The notes under the pieces: generated by a model
The model's input: only the letters and a program-made list of their open reading frames with translations
Database searches by the model: none
Told to the model about the DNA's origin: nothing
From: Elusimicrobiota bacterium
GTDB taxonomy: Bacteria; Elusimicrobiota; Elusimicrobia; UBA1565; UBA9628
Length of the DNA: 7,742 bases
Assembly: GCA_028717865.1 (NCBI GenBank)
Contig: JAQUMZ010000115.1
Span: forward strand, 1-7,742
Reading direction: 5' to 3'
Program-made: the position numbers and the translations under genes
Shown here: positions 4,834-7,742 of the stretch, piece by piece
Numbering within the stretch: position 1 is the first letter of the stretch
Layout: every line of letters starts with the position of its first letter

Positions 4834-5694
4834 TTAAAAACGTGGCGCCAAGAATTCCCTCAACAGGTTGCGGGAGACGGCCAGGCGGTAGGCGGCGGTG
4901 GAGCGGGGGTCGTCTATGGGGGCGACGTCCTGGTCCAGGAGGCGGCAGGCCTCCTCGGCCAGCGCTGGGGTAAGCTTGCGGCCGCGGACGAATTCCTCCG
5001 CGGCTTTGAGGCGCGCGACCGTGGGCGCCATGGCGCCCAAAGCGAAGCGCAGTTCGCGCACCGCGCCGCCGCGGTCCAGCCACAACAACCCGGCGGCCAC
5101 GGTCTTGGAGATGGCCATGGCGGCCCGCGGGCCCACCTTGCGAAACAACTGCCGGTCCGGACGGCGGGGCAAAAGGGGAAGCTCCACGGCCGTGATGAGT
5201 TCGCCGGGCAGCAGGGCGTTCTTCTTGACGCCGATGAGGAAATCCGAGAGCTGAAGGCGCCGCCCGCCCCCGCCGGCCGTGGCGATGCGCGCGTCGTAGA
5301 CCGCCAGGGCGGGCAGGGTGTCGGCCGCGGGCGAGGCGTTGGCCACGTTGCCGCCCAGGGTGCCGCGGTTTTGTATCTGCGCCGAGCCCACGGCCGCGGC
5401 GGCCCGGGCCAAGACCGGGAAATGCCGGCGCACCAAATGATCGTCCCCGAGCTCGGCGTGCGTGGCCAGGGCGCCTATGCTCAAGACTCCGGCCGTCCGG
5501 CGGATGCCCCGCCACTCGCGGACCGCGGAAAGGTCGAGCACGGCGCGGCCGTCGCGCTCCCCCGCGTTCCAGGCGACCATGAAATCGGTGCCGCCGGCCA
5601 GGGGTATGGCGTCGGGCCGGCGGGCGTACATGCGCAGGGCCTGCGCCGCGCCGCGCGGCCGCAGCACGGTCATGCTCCCCGGATCGCCCTTCAC
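4834..5694 (-). CDS. Molybdenum hydroxylase FAD-binding subunit (XdhB/CoxM type)
   Basis: This subunit passes electrons from the iron-sulfur subunit through FAD to the final acceptor. With the GTG start at 5694 it has 286 residues, normal for the family. Numbered from the internal ATG at 5673, it shows the FAD pyrophosphate loop LAGGTDFMV (25-33) and the second FAD motif GSAQIQNRGTLGGNVANASPAADTLPAL (96-123). The [FY]-x-K-V-G-x-R-x-A-M-A-I signature follows (FRKVGPRAAMAI, 177-188), then a typical CODH-type C-terminal domain. No Cys-rich insertion is present, so it lacks the extra 4Fe-4S cluster of 4-hydroxybenzoyl-CoA reductase. GTG 5694 is favoured because it overlaps the upstream stop (GTGA) and has AAGGA four bases upstream; ATG 5673 (279 residues) has a purine run too close to it. 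It is the last gene of the Mo, Fe-S, FAD operon. Its stop lies 5 bases from the convergent exported protein gene. Confidence 0.93.
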   Translation of the reverse strand: MKGDPGSMTVLRPRGAAQALRMYARRPDAIPLAGGTDFMVAWNAGERDGRAVLDLSAVREWRGIRRTAGVLSIGALATHAELGDDHLVRRHFPVLARAAAAVGSAQIQNRGTLGGNVANASPAADTLPALAVYDARIATAGGGGRRLQLSDFLIGVKKNALLPGELITAVELPLLPRRPDRQLFRKVGPRAAMAISKTVAAGLLWLDRGGAVRELRFALGAMAPTVARLKAAEEFVRGRKLTPALAEEACRLLDQDVAPIDDPRSTAAYRLAVSRNLLREFLAPRF

Positions 5695-6137
5695 TTCTTC
5701 CTTCGCGCGGCCATGAGGGATTCCACGATATGGACGTAGCCCGTGCAGCGGCAGATGTGGCCGGCGAGCTTGCGGCGGGCGTCGTCCTCGGACTTGGGCG
5801 CCGGACCGGCCGAGGCGGTCATGAGTATCCCGGGCGCGCAGAAGCCGCATTGGATGCCCCCGCGCTCCACGAAGGCCTTCTGCAAGGCGGATAGCCGCGC
5901 GGCCTTGCCCAGGGACTCCACGGTTCGCACCCGCGCCCCCTCGATCTGGCAGACGGGCACCAGGCAGCTGGCGACGGGTTTGCCGTCGACGAGCACCGTG
6001 CAGGCGCCGCACTCGCCCTCGCCGCAGCCCTCCTTGGTCCCCGTGAGCCCGAAATCCTGGCGCAGCACGTCGAGCAGCCGCTTGAAAGGCGGTCCGGCGT
6101 AGCGGCGGCGCCGGCCGTTGACGGTCAGCGTGATCAT
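5691..6137 (-). CDS. Molybdenum hydroxylase 2Fe-2S subunit (XdhC/CoxS type)
   Basis: A complete 148-residue small subunit carrying two 2Fe-2S clusters that relay electrons from the molybdenum site to FAD. The plant-ferredoxin-type cluster is held by Cys38, Cys43, Cys46 and Cys58 (EGCGEGECGACTVLVDG). The second, helical-domain cluster is held by Cys97, Cys100, Cys129 and Cys131 (GIQCGFCAPG and HICRCTGY). Gln96 sits where family members contact the pterin cofactor. Length and motif order are standard for a separate small subunit. The start at 6137 overlaps the stop of the molybdenum subunit gene by ATGA, and the stop overlaps the FAD subunit start by GTGA, so the three are expected to be co-translated in fixed ratio. 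The protein is cytoplasmic, with no signal peptide or twin-arginine leader. Nothing unusual is missing. Confidence 0.96.
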   Translation of the reverse strand: MITLTVNGRRRRYAGPPFKRLLDVLRQDFGLTGTKEGCGEGECGACTVLVDGKPVASCLVPVCQIEGARVRTVESLGKAARLSALQKAFVERGGIQCGFCAPGILMTASAGPAPKSEDDARRKLAGHICRCTGYVHIVESLMAARRKK

Positions 6138-7742
6138 CGCGGCCGTTCCCTGACGTTCAGCTCGCGGAATATTCTCTCGGGCAGGACCGGCAGTTCGTCG
6201 AACCAGACTCCCAGGGCGTCGCGCAGGGCGCAGACGACGGCCGGCGCGGGCACGTCCATGGGCATCTCGCCCAAGCCCTTGGCCCCGAAGGGGCCCCGCG
6301 AGTAGGGCTCCTCGACCAGGTGTATCTCCATGGGCGGCGCATCCAGCGCCGTGGGCACGATGTAATCGGACAGCCGCGCGTTGCGCATCCAGCCGTCCCG
6401 ATAATCGACCGCTTCCATGAGCGCGTAGCCCAGGGCCTGCGCGGTGCCGCCCATGATCTGGCCCTCGGCCAGGCGGGGGTTGACGGCCTTGCCGATGTCC
6501 TGCGCGGTTGTGACTTTGGTCACGCGGACCTCGTAGGTCAGCTTGTCGACCTCGAGCTCGACGGCCGCGGCGGCGTAGCTGAACGCTCCGTAGGCCTCGC
6601 CGCGGTAGCGCGCGTCGTCCCAGGTTACGTCCGGGGGCTTCTCGAATTCCTTCTCGTAGATCTTTTCGGGCCGCGCCCCGCAGATGCGCCCGGCTGCCCG
6701 GCGCAGGGCGGCGGGGCCGGCCGGGACGCGGCCTCCGGCCGCGAGCAAATCCGCCTTGAGCGCGTGGGCCGCGCGCTCGACCAGCCGGCCTATGACCATG
6801 GTGGTGCGGCTGGCCACGGTGGGGCCGCTGTCGGGGACCAGGGCCGTGTCGGCCTCGGCCACGCGGATGCGCTGGCGCGGCAGGCCCAGGACCTGGGCCG
6901 CGATCTGGGCGAACACGGTCCGCGCGCCCTGGCCCAGCTCGGTGGAGGCCGCCAGGACCGTGATGGAGCCGTCGCGGCCCAGGCGCAGGGCCGCGCGGCT
7001 GGCCAGAGCGACCTCGCCGCTGCCGGTGAAGCCCGCCCCGTGGTGGCACAGGGCCAGGCCCATGCCCCGCCAGGTCGGTTTCTTGGCCCGGGCGTTCCAG
7101 GCCGCGTTGGCCCGGCGCTTGCGGCCGTAGCCGGACTTGGCCGCGCAAAGGTCCAGGCAGGCGCGCGCGCCCACGGATTCCTTGAGCTTCTGGCCCGTGG
7201 CGGTGACGGTCCCGGGGCGCCAGGCGTTGCGCCGGCGCAGCTCGACGCCGTCCAGGCCCAGGGCGCGGGCGGCTTTTTCCATCTGCAGTTCCGCCGCGAA
7301 TATGGCCTGCGGCACGCCGAAGCCCCGGAAGGCGCCGTTGGGCGGCGTGTTGGTCGCCACCGCCGAGGCGCGCACGCGCACGTTGGGGCACTCGTAGGGG
7401 CCCGTGGCGTGCAGCGTGCCCCGCGAGAGCACCACCGAGGAGCAGGTAAGGTACGCCCCGCCGTCCATCACCAGCTCGATGTCCTGGGCGGTCAGCCTGC
7501 CCTCGCGCGAGAAGCCCGTGCGGTGGCGCACCAGCGCGGGATGGCGCTTGGTCGTGGCGGCCATGTCCTCCTGCCGGCCGTAGATCATTTTGACCGGCCG
7601 GCCGGCCTTGAGCGCCAGCAGCGCCGCGTGCCCGGCCAGCAGCGAGGGGTAGTCCTCCTTGCCGCCGAAGGCGCCGCCGGTGGCGGCCTGCACGACCCGG
7701 ACTTCATGGCGGGGGAACATCTTGGCCAGGGCCTTGCGCACG
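6134..7742 (-). CDS. Xanthine dehydrogenase-family molybdenum subunit (5' end outside window)
   Basis: The window holds the last 535 or so residues of a subunit that is usually about 750-780 long; the N-terminus lies beyond 7742. Motifs, numbered in the fragment: cofactor loop TGGAFGGKE (21-29), PPNGAFRGFGVPQ (133-145), GFTGSGE (237-243), TELGQGART (267-275), SGPTVASRTT (305-314) and GPFGAKGLGE (483-492), whose Glu492 is the expected catalytic base. From memory of the bovine enzyme, Glu29, Arg107, Phe141 and Glu492 align with Glu802, Arg880, Phe914 and Glu1261, the purine-binding and catalytic set. The AYXCSFR loop of form I CO dehydrogenase is absent; Gly-Ala-Phe-Arg occupies that place. This favours hydroxylation of a purine such as hypoxanthine or xanthine. 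Substrate inference from motifs alone is moderate. The gene is first of the three subunit genes seen here; its promoter is not in the window. Confidence 0.93.
   Translation of the reverse strand, partial: VRKALAKMFPRHEVRVVQAATGGAFGGKEDYPSLLAGHAALLALKAGRPVKMIYGRQEDMAATTKRHPALVRHRTGFSREGRLTAQDIELVMDGGAYLTCSSVVLSRGTLHATGPYECPNVRVRASAVATNTPPNGAFRGFGVPQAIFAAELQMEKAARALGLDGVELRRRNAWRPGTVTATGQKLKESVGARACLDLCAAKSGYGRKRRANAAWNARAKKPTWRGMGLALCHHGAGFTGSGEVALASRAALRLGRDGSITVLAASTELGQGARTVFAQIAAQVLGLPRQRIRVAEADTALVPDSGPTVASRTTMVIGRLVERAAHALKADLLAAGGRVPAGPAALRRAAGRICGARPEKIYEKEFEKPPDVTWDDARYRGEAYGAFSYAAAAVELEVDKLTYEVRVTKVTTAQDIGKAVNPRLAEGQIMGGTAQALGYALMEAVDYRDGWMRNARLSDYIVPTALDAPPMEIHLVEEPYSRGPFGAKGLGEMPMDVPAPAVVCALRDALGVWFDELPVLPERIFRELNVRERPR

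Noticed and set aside
4148..5515. Long minus-strand open frame of 455 codons
   Set aside because: It lies antisense to the exported protein gene and out of frame with the FAD subunit gene. Its product is dominated by Arg, Gly and Pro with no motif, as expected from GC-rich shadow frames.
5695..6012. Upstream extension of the FAD subunit frame
   Set aside because: The extra residues overlap the 2Fe-2S subunit gene, are rich in Arg, and precede the normal family N-terminus.
6138..7391. N-terminal extension of the 2Fe-2S subunit frame
   Set aside because: The frame stays open upstream of the ATG at 6137 but encodes Arg/Gly/Pro-rich sequence overlapping the clearly coding molybdenum subunit. 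The family length and the ATGA overlap place the start at 6137.
6134..7742. Form I carbon monoxide dehydrogenase large subunit
   Set aside because: The AYXCSFR active-site loop is absent. The corresponding segment reads Gly-Ala-Phe-Arg-Gly-Phe-Gly, as in xanthine dehydrogenases.

Overview
The window is very GC-rich, most strongly across its right third. It encodes a Gram-negative-type bacterium: two proteins have export signals, the genes are tightly packed, and several are coupled by 4-base overlaps. The sequence does not fix the phylum. The pairing of a YaeQ-family protein with a short-arm Gre factor would fit a proteobacterial-like or deep-branching lineage such as Elusimicrobiota, but this is only an impression. 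No rRNA, tRNA, CRISPR array, insertion sequence or phage gene was seen.

Left part (1-1706, minus strand). An exported protein of unknown function starts at 1028 and runs off the left edge. Its frame is open for 342 codons and its N-terminus is a clear signal peptide. Upstream of it on the same strand is a YaeQ-family protein (1152-1676), separated by a 123-base spacer that holds a short dyad.

Centre (1707-4828, plus strand). Only 30 AT-rich bases separate the yaeQ-like gene from a divergent two-gene unit. This unit encodes a MocA/MobA-like nucleotidyltransferase (1707-2276) and, overlapping it by ATGA, a GreA/GreB-family factor whose coiled coil is shortened and lacks the acidic tip (2273-2764). 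A 135-base gap rich in inverted repeats follows. Then comes a second large exported protein of unknown function (about 642 residues, 2900-4828) that carries a His-Gln-His-Val-His-Val motif.

Right part (4834-7742, minus strand). A three-subunit molybdenum hydroxylase of the xanthine dehydrogenase family is read right to left: molybdenum subunit (5' end outside the window), 2Fe-2S subunit, FAD subunit. The subunits are linked by ATGA and GTGA overlaps. The molybdenum subunit keeps residues that align with the purine-hydroxylase residues of the bovine enzyme, so a purine such as xanthine or hypoxanthine is the favoured substrate class. The MocA-like protein in the centre could supply the cytosine-dinucleotide form of the cofactor that many such three-subunit enzymes use. 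That link rests on family knowledge and proximity only, since the two units are separate and convergent. The least explained parts are the two exported proteins and the structured leader before the second one.
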